The translations under genes and the position numbers were made by a program. A stretch of DNA of 64,000 bases from Methanosarcina horonobensis HB-1 = JCM 15518. GTDB lineage: Archaea; Halobacteriota; Methanosarcinia; Methanosarcinales; Methanosarcinaceae. The notes below the pieces were generated by a model. The model saw only the letters and a list, made by a program, of their open reading frames with translations. It did no database searches and was not told where the DNA came from. Location: the NCBI RefSeq assembly GCF_000970285.1, contig NZ_CP009516.1:620001-684000 (forward strand), in the 5' to 3' direction. Below are positions 45,665 through 54,907 of the stretch, piece after piece; the first letter of the stretch is position 1, and every line of letters begins with the position of its first letter.

Positions 45665-45702
45665 GTTTCGTATGTACAGTTTTCCATGAATCTGTGAGAC
45701 TT

Positions 45703-45993
45703 ATGAAGACAGGTCAGAACTATGAAAGAGAATGTGAGCAGATTAAACTGCCAGTTCAGAAAATCAACAATCAAGAAAGTTTAATCTCAGCTCTTCTGTA
45801 TATGTTTTCTCAGGGATCAACAGGAGAATATCTTCTTGATTGTACAGGAAATGGGCAGAAAAAAGAGGAACACTTGCTCTTCAGGAACTATAGATATATA
45901 TCGATCTCTCAACTCTTTCTACTTTCTTTTAAAGAAAGTTCTATTTTTATATTTATAGTTATCGATATATTCTTATATAATAACGTAATATAG
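45703..45993 (+). CDS. Possible divergent gene beside PadR operator
   Basis: A 96-codon frame: MKTGQNYERECEQIKLPVQK, then INNQESLISALLYMFSQGST and a less protein-like hydrophobic end. GTGAGAC precedes the ATG. The first 60 residues have a normal soluble composition, while the end is AT-driven, so a 3'-truncated gene is possible. Its position just past the palindrome suggests control by the PadR protein if real. No family recognised. The following DNA to 46126 holds only AT-rich sequence and a small ACTTTC/GAAAGT hairpin. Confidence 0.3.
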   Translation: MKTGQNYERECEQIKLPVQKINNQESLISALLYMFSQGSTGEYLLDCTGNGQKKEEHLLFRNYRYISISQLFLLSFKESSIFIFIVIDIFLYNNVI

Positions 45994-46126
45994 AGAGACT
46001 AAACAAAATCTCTGGAAAGATCTGTTTCTGAACTCAGCTAAGTGGAAAAATGAGTTAAAGTGAGTTCTAAGACTGCTTCTTACTCAGAGGTTATTCCATT
46101 ATTTGTCAAGAATCTCAGGGACTTCA

Positions 46127-46723
46127 ATGAAACCTGTGCTGGATGAAGAGGAAATATGGGTTCTCGAATGCATAAAAGAAGCTAATCTGGATCGGGGCTT
46201 CCATATTCGGGACATAATCAAAAAAGCAAAAACAGAGTATGGATTATCCAGGTCAACAGTTTATGAAATCGTAGGCTATTTGGAATTTCATGACCTGGTA
46301 AAAACGAATAAACTCGGCAATCGCGAACTTGATCCAAATATTCAATATTGTGTAACATGTACGAGTTGCGGCAAAGAAATTCCCGGGAATGAATATATCA
46401 AAGAAAGCGGGAGGGCAATATGCGAGGATTGTTATTTGGAAGGGCATCAGAGAATAAAGTTTGCAGACCCTGTAGCAGTGCGCTCCAAAAGGCTTTTCAG
46501 AAAACAACATGGGTTTGAAGGGACTGAGGGCCTGACAGAACTGCAAAAAGAAATCTATAGGTTTATCCTGGAGGAAGGAGGAGCTACACCCGAAAAGATT
46601 TCAAATTTATTCAAGCTTACCTTGCAGGAAACCAGGAATCAGCTTGCAATACTCAGGCACTGCGAGCTTTTAAAGTGGAGAAAAATGGGAGAAGAGATGT
46701 ACATGGTTCCCTTTGATTCTTAA
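46127..46723 (+). CDS. HTH / zinc-ribbon / HTH regulator-like protein
   Basis: A 198-residue protein in three parts: an N-terminal winged-helix-like region (1-75: WVLECIKEANLDRGFHIRDI, LSRSTVYEIVGYLEFHDLV), a zinc ribbon resembling half a LIM domain (CVTCTSCGKEI ... AICEDCYLEGH, about 81-118), and a C-terminal helical HTH (LTELQKEIYRFILEEGGATP, ETRNQLAILRHCELLK). The last two parts are repeated in the protein at 47108. The ATG at 46127 follows AGGGA; the TTG at 46103 is less good. It heads a cluster with an AhpD-like protein and an F390 synthetase, so I infer a redox-linked regulator. Confidence 0.65.
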   Translation: MKPVLDEEEIWVLECIKEANLDRGFHIRDIIKKAKTEYGLSRSTVYEIVGYLEFHDLVKTNKLGNRELDPNIQYCVTCTSCGKEIPGNEYIKESGRAICEDCYLEGHQRIKFADPVAVRSKRLFRKQHGFEGTEGLTELQKEIYRFILEEGGATPEKISNLFKLTLQETRNQLAILRHCELLKWRKMGEEMYMVPFDS

Positions 46724-46759
46724 ATTTTTTATATCTTGATACACTCAGGAGGTGAAAGG

Positions 46760-47089
46760 TTGGCAGAAAAATTCGATATGAATGAAAGGATGAAAGCAAT
46801 GGCCGGGGAACTTCCGGGAGTAATGAACGCTCTGATGGGACTTCATTCGGAAGTTGTCAAAGACGGAGCTTTAAGTGCTCGAACAAAAGAGCTTATGATG
46901 GTAGGGATTGCAGTTGCACTGCGCTGTGAGCCCTGTCTATGGAAGCATGTTCCTGAGGCTGCAAGCCTGGGAGCAACCCGTGAAGAGATTATGGAAGCTG
47001 TAAGTACCGCAATATTGATGGCAGGAGGACCTGCAGTAGCTTACGGATCAGTAGTCGTCCTCAAAATTCTTGATGAGCTTAATGTCTAA
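46760..47089 (+). CDS. AhpD-like/carboxymuconolactone decarboxylase family protein
   Basis: A 109-residue all-helical protein with the redox-active pair Cys56-x2-Cys59 and His63 (LRCEPCLWKHVPEAA), the AhpD catalytic motif. Such proteins reduce peroxides or recycle disulfide partners. TTG at 46760 is taken as start because GGAGGTGA lies seven bases upstream; an earlier TTG would put that site inside the gene. It lies between two zinc-ribbon regulators and ahead of the F390 synthetase gene, which fits an oxidative-stress role. Confidence 0.85.
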   Translation: MAEKFDMNERMKAMAGELPGVMNALMGLHSEVVKDGALSARTKELMMVGIAVALRCEPCLWKHVPEAASLGATREEIMEAVSTAILMAGGPAVAYGSVVVLKILDELNV

Positions 47090-47107
47090 ACTCTGGAGTG
47101 ATAAAAG

Positions 47108-47506
47108 ATGGTCGAAGAAAAAACCAGCTCTGCCGCATGTGCAGTTTGCGGGTGTGAGCTATCAGAAGAGGATAGTATCGAAAAAGACGGGCAGATTCTT
47201 TGCGAAGACTGCTATATAGAAAGTAGTCATAAGATCCAGGCATGTGATCCATGGGCTGTCCGTTCTAAAAAGATTTTCAGGGAAGAAGCCGGACTTGAAG
47301 GGACTGAAGGCCTGACAGAACTGCAAAAAGCCATTTATGATTTCATAGTCTCCCGGGGCGGGGCAAAAAAAGAAGAAATTGCAGAAAAATTTGGAATCTC
47401 TGCAAGGGAGACCGAAAACCAGTTTGCTCTTCTAAGACACTGCGAGCTGGTAAAAGGGCAGAAAAGGACAGATGGAGTATATCTTGTGCCTTTTGAAGTC
47501 AGATAA
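47108..47506 (+). CDS. Zinc-ribbon/HTH protein, short paralogue
   Basis: A 132-residue protein equal to the zinc ribbon plus C-terminal HTH of the protein at 46127, lacking its N-terminal winged helix: CAVCGCEL ... ILCEDCYIESSHK, then GLEGTEGLTELQKAIYDFI and ETENQFALLRHCELVKGQ. The stretch EGTEGLTELQK is identical in both. GGAGTGAT precedes the ATG. It probably pairs or competes with the longer protein. Whether it binds DNA alone is open. Confidence 0.7.
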   Translation: MVEEKTSSAACAVCGCELSEEDSIEKDGQILCEDCYIESSHKIQACDPWAVRSKKIFREEAGLEGTEGLTELQKAIYDFIVSRGGAKKEEIAEKFGISARETENQFALLRHCELVKGQKRTDGVYLVPFEVR

Positions 47507-47737
47507 GTTTAAAATATACAGCTTTTATTTTTTTTCTTTTCTAACCAACAGACAGAGCCTTGCATGGATTTATTTTCGGAGATGAATCCAGCTTAAATAA
47601 CACCTGTTCATGCCTTATCCCTTCTCAAAACTCTTACCACCGTCCAAAACTGTTTCATAATTGAAGATTAATTTATCTTTTAAGACGATAAATATCAGGT
47701 TTTTATATTGTCAAAGGTTTCAGCCGGGGTGGTTTTA

Positions 47738-49096
47738 TTGGACAGCTCAAAGCATTATTTTAATCCAGAAATCGAGACCATGGATAGGGGAGAACTCGAT
47801 GCTCTCATTGAGGAACGGGTGCGCTATACAGTAAGATATGCAGCTGAAAATTCCCCTTTTTACAGAAAATGGTTTGAAAAACACGGAGTAAATCCGGGAG
47901 ATGTTAAAACCCATGAAGACTTGCTTGAACTTCCAATCATCTCCGGGAAAACAATCCGGGAAAACCAGCCTCCTGAGGAAAAGGATTTCCTGTTCAGGAG
48001 TGTGGGCTGGGAAGATGTTTTTACAATCCACGAGACCAGCGGCACGAGTGGGACTCCGAAGAGCTTTTTCCTTACCTGGGAAGACTGGGAGCGCTATGCT
48101 GAAAAGTACGCTAGGGTTTTCAGGTCTCAGGGTTTCGGGCCCGGAGACAGGGTAGTTGTCTGTGCATCCTATGGAATGAATGTGGGAGCAAACACAATGA
48201 CTCTTGCAGCCAGACAGCTGGGTATGAGCATTATTCCTGAAGGAAAGTGCACTTTTCCTCTGCGTGTTATTAAAACCTACAGACCGACAGGCATAGTGGG
48301 CAGCGTATTCAAGCTCCTGAACCTTGCTCGCAGAATGCAGGCTGAGGGCATCGACCCAGGGCAGTCCGGCGTGAACAAGCTGGTTGTGGGAGGAGAAGCC
48401 TTTGCTGACGAGTCAAGAAATTATCTCTCTGAAATATGGGGCTGCCCTGTCTACAACACCTACGGGAGCACGGAAGGGACAATGTGCGGAGAGTGCACTG
48501 AGATCTCAGGGCTGCACGTTCCCGAAGACTTTGTTCATCTTGATGTTTACGACCCTCATTTAAAGGAATTCGTGCCTGATGGGGAATGCGGAAGAGTTGT
48601 CCTGAGTACGCTTCTGCCTGTCGGGGCAAAAGCAGGAAACCTTCTTTTAAATTACGATACTGAAGACACAACTGTTGTCCTTACGCGCAAAAAATGTGCC
48701 TGTGGAAGGACCCATATGAAAATTTTCACTCCCCAGAGAGAGGCAGAAACCGTCTGGGTTGAAGGAACTCCTTTTAACCGTGTAGATGTAGAAAGAGGCG
48801 TCTTTCAGAGTGGGAACATGGACTACCTGACAGGAGAGTATGAAGCTTTTCTCTATGGTGCGGAAGACGAAGGAGAAACCGTACTCAGGGTCAGTTTAGA
48901 ATACGAAAATCCAGAAACCTGTGATAGGGACCTTATACAGGAAAACTTTATTCGCTCTTTCCTTAAATATAAGCCTCCTCTTTCCAGGGCTTATGAAGAC
49001 GGCACTTTCAAGATTCTCTTCAACTTCACAGGTCCCAAGGGCCTTGAACTGTACAAAATCAAAGGAAGGCCAAAAAGACTTGTAGACAGAAGATAA
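47738..49096 (+). CDS. Coenzyme F390 synthetase-like (phenylacetate-CoA ligase family)
   Basis: A 452-residue adenylate-forming enzyme with P-loop TSGTSGTPKSFFLT, YNTYGSTEGTMCGE and a four-cysteine region around KKCACGRTH. Methanogen members of this family adenylylate or guanylylate coenzyme F420 to F390 when oxygen enters the cell, shutting down methanogenesis. TTG at 47738 is favoured over TTG at 47708 because GGGGTGG stands five bases before it and the family usually starts near YFNPEIE. The preceding redox-type genes support the F390 reading over true aryl-CoA ligase activity. Confidence 0.75.
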   Translation: MDSSKHYFNPEIETMDRGELDALIEERVRYTVRYAAENSPFYRKWFEKHGVNPGDVKTHEDLLELPIISGKTIRENQPPEEKDFLFRSVGWEDVFTIHETSGTSGTPKSFFLTWEDWERYAEKYARVFRSQGFGPGDRVVVCASYGMNVGANTMTLAARQLGMSIIPEGKCTFPLRVIKTYRPTGIVGSVFKLLNLARRMQAEGIDPGQSGVNKLVVGGEAFADESRNYLSEIWGCPVYNTYGSTEGTMCGECTEISGLHVPEDFVHLDVYDPHLKEFVPDGECGRVVLSTLLPVGAKAGNLLLNYDTEDTTVVLTRKKCACGRTHMKIFTPQREAETVWVEGTPFNRVDVERGVFQSGNMDYLTGEYEAFLYGAEDEGETVLRVSLEYENPETCDRDLIQENFIRSFLKYKPPLSRAYEDGTFKILFNFTGPKGLELYKIKGRPKRLVDRR

Positions 49097-49421
49097 TTTT
49101 TAATCTACGTTTTAATTTTTATTCTTGTGTTAACTTCTTAACTTCCATTAAAATGTCTTGTTTATTTATATCTTTTGAATATTCTTCCTTTCATTCTTAT
49201 TTTTTTTCTATTTTTGTCGTTTTTATTCTTTTATTGACACATTGTCTCATTCATTAATGCCAGATTTTATAGCTCCCAAACATTAATATAGTGAGGGATG
49301 AATTAACATATGAGCATAACTCTTTTATATTAATGGTCAAGTGAAAAAAACATATATAGTATTACTTACAATAAGTTAATGTATTATCATTCGGATAAAT
49401 TACAAATTACTTGGTGATACG
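49097..49421. other. AT-rich gap upstream of nikR
   Basis: No gene. GTATTACTTACAATAAGTTAATGTAT near 49359-49384 is a loose partial repeat in the promoter zone of nikR and could hold its operator, but I cannot call it with confidence. TATATAG near 49353 fits a TATA box. Confidence 0.25.
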
Positions 49422-49844
49422 ATGGAAACAGAACTTATGAGGATAGGGGTCTCCCTTCCCGACACCCTTCTTGGTAAATTTGATGAGATTATAGAAAAAA
49501 GAGGTTATTCTTCCCGCTCGGAAGGCATAAGGGACGCCATCAGGAGTTATATTTCTTATTACGAGTGGATGGGTGACATTAAAGGCCATCGTGTCGGGAC
49601 AGTCGCCGTTATTTACGACCACACGAAGCGCGGTCTTTCAAATGCACTTGCAGATATACAGCACAACTACTCTCACCTGATAAAGTCTTCAGTGCACATT
49701 CACCTTGACCATGATAACTGTTTTGAGGTAATTGTTCTTGATGGGGACGGCGAAGAGATTAAAGAGCTTGCCGAATCCATTATGGCCCTTAAAGGGGTAA
49801 AATTCTCAAAACTTACCACTGTGGCCTCAAACGAAAAGATTTAA
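49422..49844 (+). CDS. nikR: Nickel-responsive regulator NikR
   Basis: A 140-residue ribbon-helix-helix/ACT-like repressor of nickel uptake. The DNA-binding ribbon is [19 protein letters not shown], and the high-affinity nickel site His81, His92, His94, Cys100 ([20 protein letters not shown]) is complete with E. coli spacing. Nickel is essential here for methyl-CoM reductase, CODH and hydrogenases. GGTGAT precedes the ATG. No nickel transporter is adjacent, so it acts on distant genes. Confidence 0.94.
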   Translation: METELMRIGVSLPDTLLGKFDEIIEKRGYSSRSEGIRDAIRSYISYYEWMGDIKGHRVGTVAVIYDHTKRGLSNALADIQHNYSHLIKSSVHIHLDHDNCFEVIVLDGDGEEIKELAESIMALKGVKFSKLTTVASNEKI

Positions 49845-49944
49845 GCCTATCCTGCCTGATAAGACTCCACAGACATAATTTGATGCTTTGGAATCTCGAG
49901 GAGACAGATTTCTTAAGTTATAAGAAGTCCCTCAGTTCCTTAGC

Positions 49945-50301
49945 TTAACTTTTTTCGAAATGTTTTTCAATATACTTCAGGAGCAGATTTCCGAATTCTG
50001 TAAGGTAATAAATCTGGAAACTGCGCTCTCTCTTCGAATCCACAAGTCCTGCTTCCTTTAAAAGCTTGAGGTGGTAAGAAAGTGCGGAGTGTTTTTGATC
50101 GGTAGCTTCAACGAGGACACAGACGCAGAGGCTCTGGACTTCGAGGGCTTTAAGAATTCTCAGACGGGTAGGATCTGCAAGAACCTTGAACAAACCGACG
50201 ATCTCTTCAACATCTTCATTAAGGGCCGTGTGAACAGCTTCAAGCACATCTTCCGGAAGGGAATAAGCCCCTCTGACTTCTATTAATTTTTTTTCAGACA
50301 T
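49945..50301 (-). CDS. ArsR family metal-responsive regulator
   Basis: A 118-residue winged-helix repressor: LFKVLADPTRLRILKALEVQ, then SLCVCVLVEATDQKHSALSY and HLKLLKEAGLVDSKRERSF. LCVCVL matches the ELCVCDL metal-binding motif of ArsR/SmtB proteins, while HSALSYHLKLL is the recognition helix. The ATG at 50301 is chosen with GAGTGGAAGAA upstream. A short TTACC/GGTAA pair near 50327-50345 may be an operator. Convergent with nikR. Metal identity unknown. Confidence 0.88.
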   Translation of the reverse strand: MSEKKLIEVRGAYSLPEDVLEAVHTALNEDVEEIVGLFKVLADPTRLRILKALEVQSLCVCVLVEATDQKHSALSYHLKLLKEAGLVDSKRERSFQIYYLTEFGNLLLKYIEKHFEKS

Positions 50302-50552
50302 TTCTTCCACTCAGGCCTTTTTTCGCTTACCACAACTTAAGGTAAAGCATGTGGTCGTTAATTTAACTTCCTGTTTAAAGCTTTCAGTTATTTATTCTCA
50401 TCTTATTACTCTCTTTCACTTCTAAATTACTTTATCTTCTAAATTTCTGGACTTGTTACTGTTCCGGGCTTTGGGTTGTGATTTAAATTTCTTTAATCTC
50501 CAGGCTTGAGAAATTTCATCTATCGTTTCTATTGATTCCTCTTTTCATGTTT

Positions 50553-52304
50553 TTACATCCCTTTTAGAGTATCGGTATTCGTGGAGAGGACCTCTCTCCA
50601 TCTGAATCCCAGTTCCGATAAGGCGAGCCCCCCTCCAAGCAATGTGATTGAGTTTTTTATTATGTGATCCAGAACAGCGACAGTAAACCCGAGTTCGGGT
50701 CGAATTCCTCCAAGCCCGAAAACTGCAGTAAGGGCAACCTCATATGTTCCTATAGCTCCAGGAGTAACCGGAAAGGTTTTTGCGATGTTTCCGAGAGCTA
50801 CTGCCAGGAAGACCAGGGATATGGTAAATGCTGAAGACAGATCTACTCCGGCTGTCGGAAAGGCTTTCAGGACCAGAAAGCAGGTAAGGATATCCATGCC
50901 CCATATGAGGAGAGAGGATGCAACCACTGCAAGAAATGCTCCCGGACGGACTGCAATCACACTCATTTGACGGATAAAAGTGGATGCAAACTCTTTTATT
51001 TTACTAAGAGGTTCCCCTGAGAAATTTGCCGAAGTTTCTTTCCTAACTTCCTTTTTACTGCGGCTCTCTCTAAAAGATAACGTAAAGATGGCTACAAAGA
51101 AAAGGAGGACTGCAATCCCTGAGAACCTGATTAGTGACTCCATCCAAGAAGCAAGTTCAAACCTGGTAGCTACGCCTGAGGATGCAAGTACGGCAATGAA
51201 AGTAATTGCAATTATGTCAAAGACTCTTTCCACTGTCAGAGAGGAAAAGCTAGTTGTAAAAGCAAGATCTTTACTTTTTTTCAGGATATACATCCTGCTA
51301 AGGTCTCCTATTCTTGCTGGAAGGATTACATTTGCAGATTGGCTGATGAAAATACTCCCGGTAAGAAATCCAAGTCCGTAATGGTTTCCTAGTCTTTTAA
51401 GGATCTGCTGGAAACGAACTCCTCTAAGCGGCCATGAGGCGCAGTAAACAAGAGAAGCAAGAGCCAGGCTGCCCAGAGATACCTGCTTTATATTTTCCAG
51501 AACTTCGGATGCACCCAGAAATGTTGCAGCAAGTGCGAGAATCATAAGTGCAAGAAAAGCTGTCAGGAACATTTTTCCTTTCCCTGAAAATAAGCCAGGA
51601 AAAAAGAGTTCCCACCAGAGACGGAAGACCTCCGACCCCATTCCAACAATATCCTTTGCAAAATTAACCTTGCTTGATCCTCCATGCCTCCAGTACACAG
51701 GGAACTCAAGAACCCTGTATCCCCGATACTGGGCTCTGACAAGCAATTCGGTATCCCAGAACCAGTGCTGGTTCTCAATTTCATCAAGCAGTTCAAAAAG
51801 AGGTCCTCTCCTAAAAGCCTTGAAACCGCACTGGTGGTCATAGAGTTTTGAATGCAAAAGAAGCCTGACCATGGAGTTATATCCTCTGCTTGCAAACTCC
51901 CGTTTAAAAGGTCTTTTTGCATCGCTTTCAGGCATTATTCTCGAACCGGTGGCAAAGTCATAACCCTCCGTACTTACAGCTTTGATCAGCTTTTCCAGAT
52001 ACTTCATATCTGTTGCAAGATCTACATCAATATAACAGAGTACCTCCCCCGAGGCTGCCTTAAAAGCCCTGTTAAGAGCTCTCCCCCTTCCCTGTCGTTC
52101 ATCGGAATGCAGGTGTTTGACATAAGGGTACTGTTCCGAAAGCCTCGAAGCTATCCGGTCCGTACCGTCCGTGCTTCCGTCCTCTGCTATGATAATCTCA
52201 AAAGAATGAGTTATCTTTGAAAGAGTCTCTGCTGTTATCGAGACCGTGTTTTCTATTCTGGCGGCTTCATTATAAGCGGGCAGAACTACCGAGACGCTGG
52301 TTAT
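50553..52304 (-). CDS. Glycosyltransferase 2 fused to flippase-like membrane domain (AglD type), probable ATA start
   Basis: A 583-residue protein. The GT2 domain comprises about residues 1-215: TSVSVVLPAYNEAARIE, AEDGSTDGTD, then CYIDVDLATD with the metal-binding DxD-like residues. A UPF0104/lysylphosphatidylglycerol synthase-like membrane domain with eight or so helices follows, containing GDLSRMYILKKSKDL and PGAIGTYEVALTAVFGLG. This architecture is that of AglD, which charges dolichol phosphate with a sugar for S-layer glycosylation. No ATG, GTG or TTG precedes the domain; ATA at 52304 lies seven bases after AGAGGT and gives the normal start. An ATG at 52342 is out of frame. Confidence 0.85.
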   Translation of the reverse strand: MTSVSVVLPAYNEAARIENTVSITAETLSKITHSFEIIIAEDGSTDGTDRIASRLSEQYPYVKHLHSDERQGRGRALNRAFKAASGEVLCYIDVDLATDMKYLEKLIKAVSTEGYDFATGSRIMPESDAKRPFKREFASRGYNSMVRLLLHSKLYDHQCGFKAFRRGPLFELLDEIENQHWFWDTELLVRAQYRGYRVLEFPVYWRHGGSSKVNFAKDIVGMGSEVFRLWWELFFPGLFSGKGKMFLTAFLALMILALAATFLGASEVLENIKQVSLGSLALASLVYCASWPLRGVRFQQILKRLGNHYGLGFLTGSIFISQSANVILPARIGDLSRMYILKKSKDLAFTTSFSSLTVERVFDIIAITFIAVLASSGVATRFELASWMESLIRFSGIAVLLFFVAIFTLSFRESRSKKEVRKETSANFSGEPLSKIKEFASTFIRQMSVIAVRPGAFLAVVASSLLIWGMDILTCFLVLKAFPTAGVDLSSAFTISLVFLAVALGNIAKTFPVTPGAIGTYEVALTAVFGLGGIRPELGFTVAVLDHIIKNSITLLGGGLALSELGFRWREVLSTNTDTLKGM

Positions 52305-52590
52305 ACGAACGACCTCTTGATGTTTATCTTCTCTTTATACATAAACCGAGCTTTTATATTGACTGCAGTTTCATATCAAATTCCGTTAATTCGAATATTC
52401 ATATTTAAAAAATGCACTTGGAATTCCATTTTATAAAATGCATTTGTGAAATCTGTTTTGAAACGTATTTATGAAAAGTATTTATGAAACAATGTTCAGA
52501 TACTGAAATAAATCATATATTTTATTTAAAATGAAAATTTTTTGCCTGGATCAGGTTTCTCTCTGAAAGAGGAAAATTATAGTATCCTTT

Positions 52591-54753
52591 TTACGGGTCT
52601 TTCTTTAATTTATATATTGTGACTGAGCCCTGATAAACCGGTTCAAAATAAGTTTCATTCTCGAATTTTTCCGTTTTTACCTGATATATTTGCTGTTCAA
52701 GCCGACCAATATACACATAGCTTACGTTATATTTATCCATTAGCTCAACCGCTTTCTCTTCGCTGTCAGTGGAATAAATCGAGCGAACATCTTCTATTCT
52801 CTTTCTTACTTCTGCATGGTCTCTTCCCCAGAACCTCTCATGTCTTGCCCACCCAATGACTGTAGGTAGTCCCGTGTTTGCAGAAACCCGGCAGGCATAA
52901 CTGTAACTGCTGTCATCTTCAGAAGCTTCAAGAATCACAGGCGAGCCTTCGGTGTTCTCCTGCATCCACTCTATGGCATTGTAGTCTCCCATATCCAGCT
53001 CCCTCATATATCCCATCCCATCAAGGGTAGGCTTGGCATTCATATCTTTTACTCTCGTGAAGGTTGATACTACAGGAAAAATGGCACAGGAGATGATCAG
53101 GAATACAAGTACAGCTGTCCATGCTTTTTTTACAACTCCATTCAAAAGCTTTCTGTTTCCGGTTTTTCCCTGGTAACGTAAATTAAGTTCATAATACGAG
53201 TAAGAGGCTGCAATGGCAAGGAAGATCCATAAATGCATGTAAAATTTGAAAACCGTGTTCATACGGGCAAAATTCCCTGAAATGGGGTCGTCAAGAAAAA
53301 TAAACTCACAGAGTAGGGCAATAAAAGCAGATGTTGCTGTTAGAAGAGACACAAATCCTGCCACGCTTCTTTCCGGTATGTCCTTCAGGAACAGAAACAG
53401 GGAAAGAGCAAGCAGGGGTAAAAGTATCGTAAGCAGAGGAATAACCCATACTTTTGAAAGCATTACTGAAATACCTGCCAGCAGAAGAAAAAATCCAATT
53501 TTTCTTCCAGAACCCAGACGAGTTACAAGGAATGAAAAGACCAGAAAAAGAAAAAGTCCGAAAAGGATCAGGAACTTATCAATCTGTGTCCTGAACGCAG
53601 GCACAACAAAGTCAAATCCTCCTGCAGCCTGGGGATTAAATGACAGATAAAAAGGTAAATACGGCAGGAAACTGAAAATGGAAATAAAAATTATCGAATT
53701 GGAGAATTTAGCAATAGTCCCGAATAAATTCCTATTATGGATATAATTCCCGCAATAAAACGCAAAAACAACTAGAAATGTCAGACTGAAATATACAGGA
53801 AAGTCCCAGGAATTGGATGGAAACAAAAAGCCGAGAGATATAGAAAATGTAAAAAGTGCCAGACAGTTTTCAAACACTGAACTTTCATTTTTCCTGAAAT
53901 ACATATTCAAGAGAAAAACAAGTATAAGCAACTGAAACGGGATTGCAAGCATATGAGAGTGAAGGTCCCCATGTATGAAGCTGAAGTACGGGAATTCATT
54001 TATTGTAAAAGGGATGACTCTTGAACTGCTCCAGTAATATCCTCTTGAGACCTGCTCATGCTGGATATATATAGATACGAACTCTATAAGTCCCTGCAGA
54101 TTTCCGAGCAGCATTCCAAACCCTGCAGTCAGGATTCCGTACTTGATTTTCCCATATGTAAGATTGTACCCTATACCGAAGAAGGCGTTCAGAGACAGGG
54201 CAAAGGTCAGTGCAATTGCCAGGTTAAAAAGGATAGAGGGGTTGACGCCGCTGAGTTTTCCAGTTACTGCCACGGAAAGATATCCGAAATAGTAGTAAAA
54301 ATCCATGAGCCCGCCTGAAAACCAGGGGTCCAGAGGAGGAAAAGAAGTAGTTTTTATCACTGCATTTAAAAATGCAAAGTCCATAAATTTTTCATGCATA
54401 TATATCTCGGGCAGGTGCACACGTACGAGCAAGAAAAAAAAGAAGCCTGAAACGAACACCAATTCGTTCATGATAAGAATCTTCCTGCTTGGGAGAAGCC
54501 GCTGTTTCCGGTAAAGGATAGCAGATATAAGGCAAAGCACGAGAAATGCCATCAGGATCGCAATAAGATTGAAACCCAGTACGTACGAAAAAATCCAGGA
54601 AAGATAGGTGACGAGTATAATTCCAAGGGTCCTGGATACAGAATATCCTCCATCAGCAAGTTTGTTTCCTGCGTTTTGAGTTAGCGGAATCGAAATGAAT
54701 CCCAGAGTTTCTATAAGAAAAAACCATAAAATTATATGAAAGTAGTCTGACAC
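52591..54753 (-). CDS. DUF2298 polytopic membrane protein
   Basis: A 720-residue membrane protein with some fifteen helices and the DUF2298 (Chlor_Arch_YYY) layout: FMDFAFLNAVIKTTSFPPLD, PWFSGGLMDFYYYFG, FIHGDLHSHMLAIPFQ, and a soluble C-terminal piece near 600-720 with TGLPTVIGWARHERFW. The acidic and histidine residues in the outer loops resemble GT-C glycosyltransferases, so sugar transfer on the outer face is a fair inference. GTG 54753 follows AGGGGAACA. The glycosyltransferase-flippase gene lies downstream on the same strand. Confidence 0.85.
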   Translation of the reverse strand: MSDYFHIILWFFLIETLGFISIPLTQNAGNKLADGGYSVSRTLGIILVTYLSWIFSYVLGFNLIAILMAFLVLCLISAILYRKQRLLPSRKILIMNELVFVSGFFFFLLVRVHLPEIYMHEKFMDFAFLNAVIKTTSFPPLDPWFSGGLMDFYYYFGYLSVAVTGKLSGVNPSILFNLAIALTFALSLNAFFGIGYNLTYGKIKYGILTAGFGMLLGNLQGLIEFVSIYIQHEQVSRGYYWSSSRVIPFTINEFPYFSFIHGDLHSHMLAIPFQLLILVFLLNMYFRKNESSVFENCLALFTFSISLGFLFPSNSWDFPVYFSLTFLVVFAFYCGNYIHNRNLFGTIAKFSNSIIFISIFSFLPYLPFYLSFNPQAAGGFDFVVPAFRTQIDKFLILFGLFLFLVFSFLVTRLGSGRKIGFFLLLAGISVMLSKVWVIPLLTILLPLLALSLFLFLKDIPERSVAGFVSLLTATSAFIALLCEFIFLDDPISGNFARMNTVFKFYMHLWIFLAIAASYSYYELNLRYQGKTGNRKLLNGVVKKAWTAVLVFLIISCAIFPVVSTFTRVKDMNAKPTLDGMGYMRELDMGDYNAIEWMQENTEGSPVILEASEDDSSYSYACRVSANTGLPTVIGWARHERFWGRDHAEVRKRIEDVRSIYSTDSEEKAVELMDKYNVSYVYIGRLEQQIYQVKTEKFENETYFEPVYQGSVTIYKLKKDP

Positions 54754-54907
54754 TGTTCCCTTCCCCTATGTGTAGAGAGCAGGCTTTCAACTGAGTCAAT
54801 CTTCAGTTTTTCCGGCAAAATGCAATTCTGAGATCTGCTTTAAGCGGAAGCCCCAAACTTCAAATCTGAAGTATGCTCTTCAAACCACAATTGTAATTCG
54901 TACTCCC

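Noticed and set aside
48309-48671. 120-codon minus-strand frame
   Set aside because: Antisense shadow of the F390 synthetase-like gene, Arg/Gln/Leu-rich without domain.
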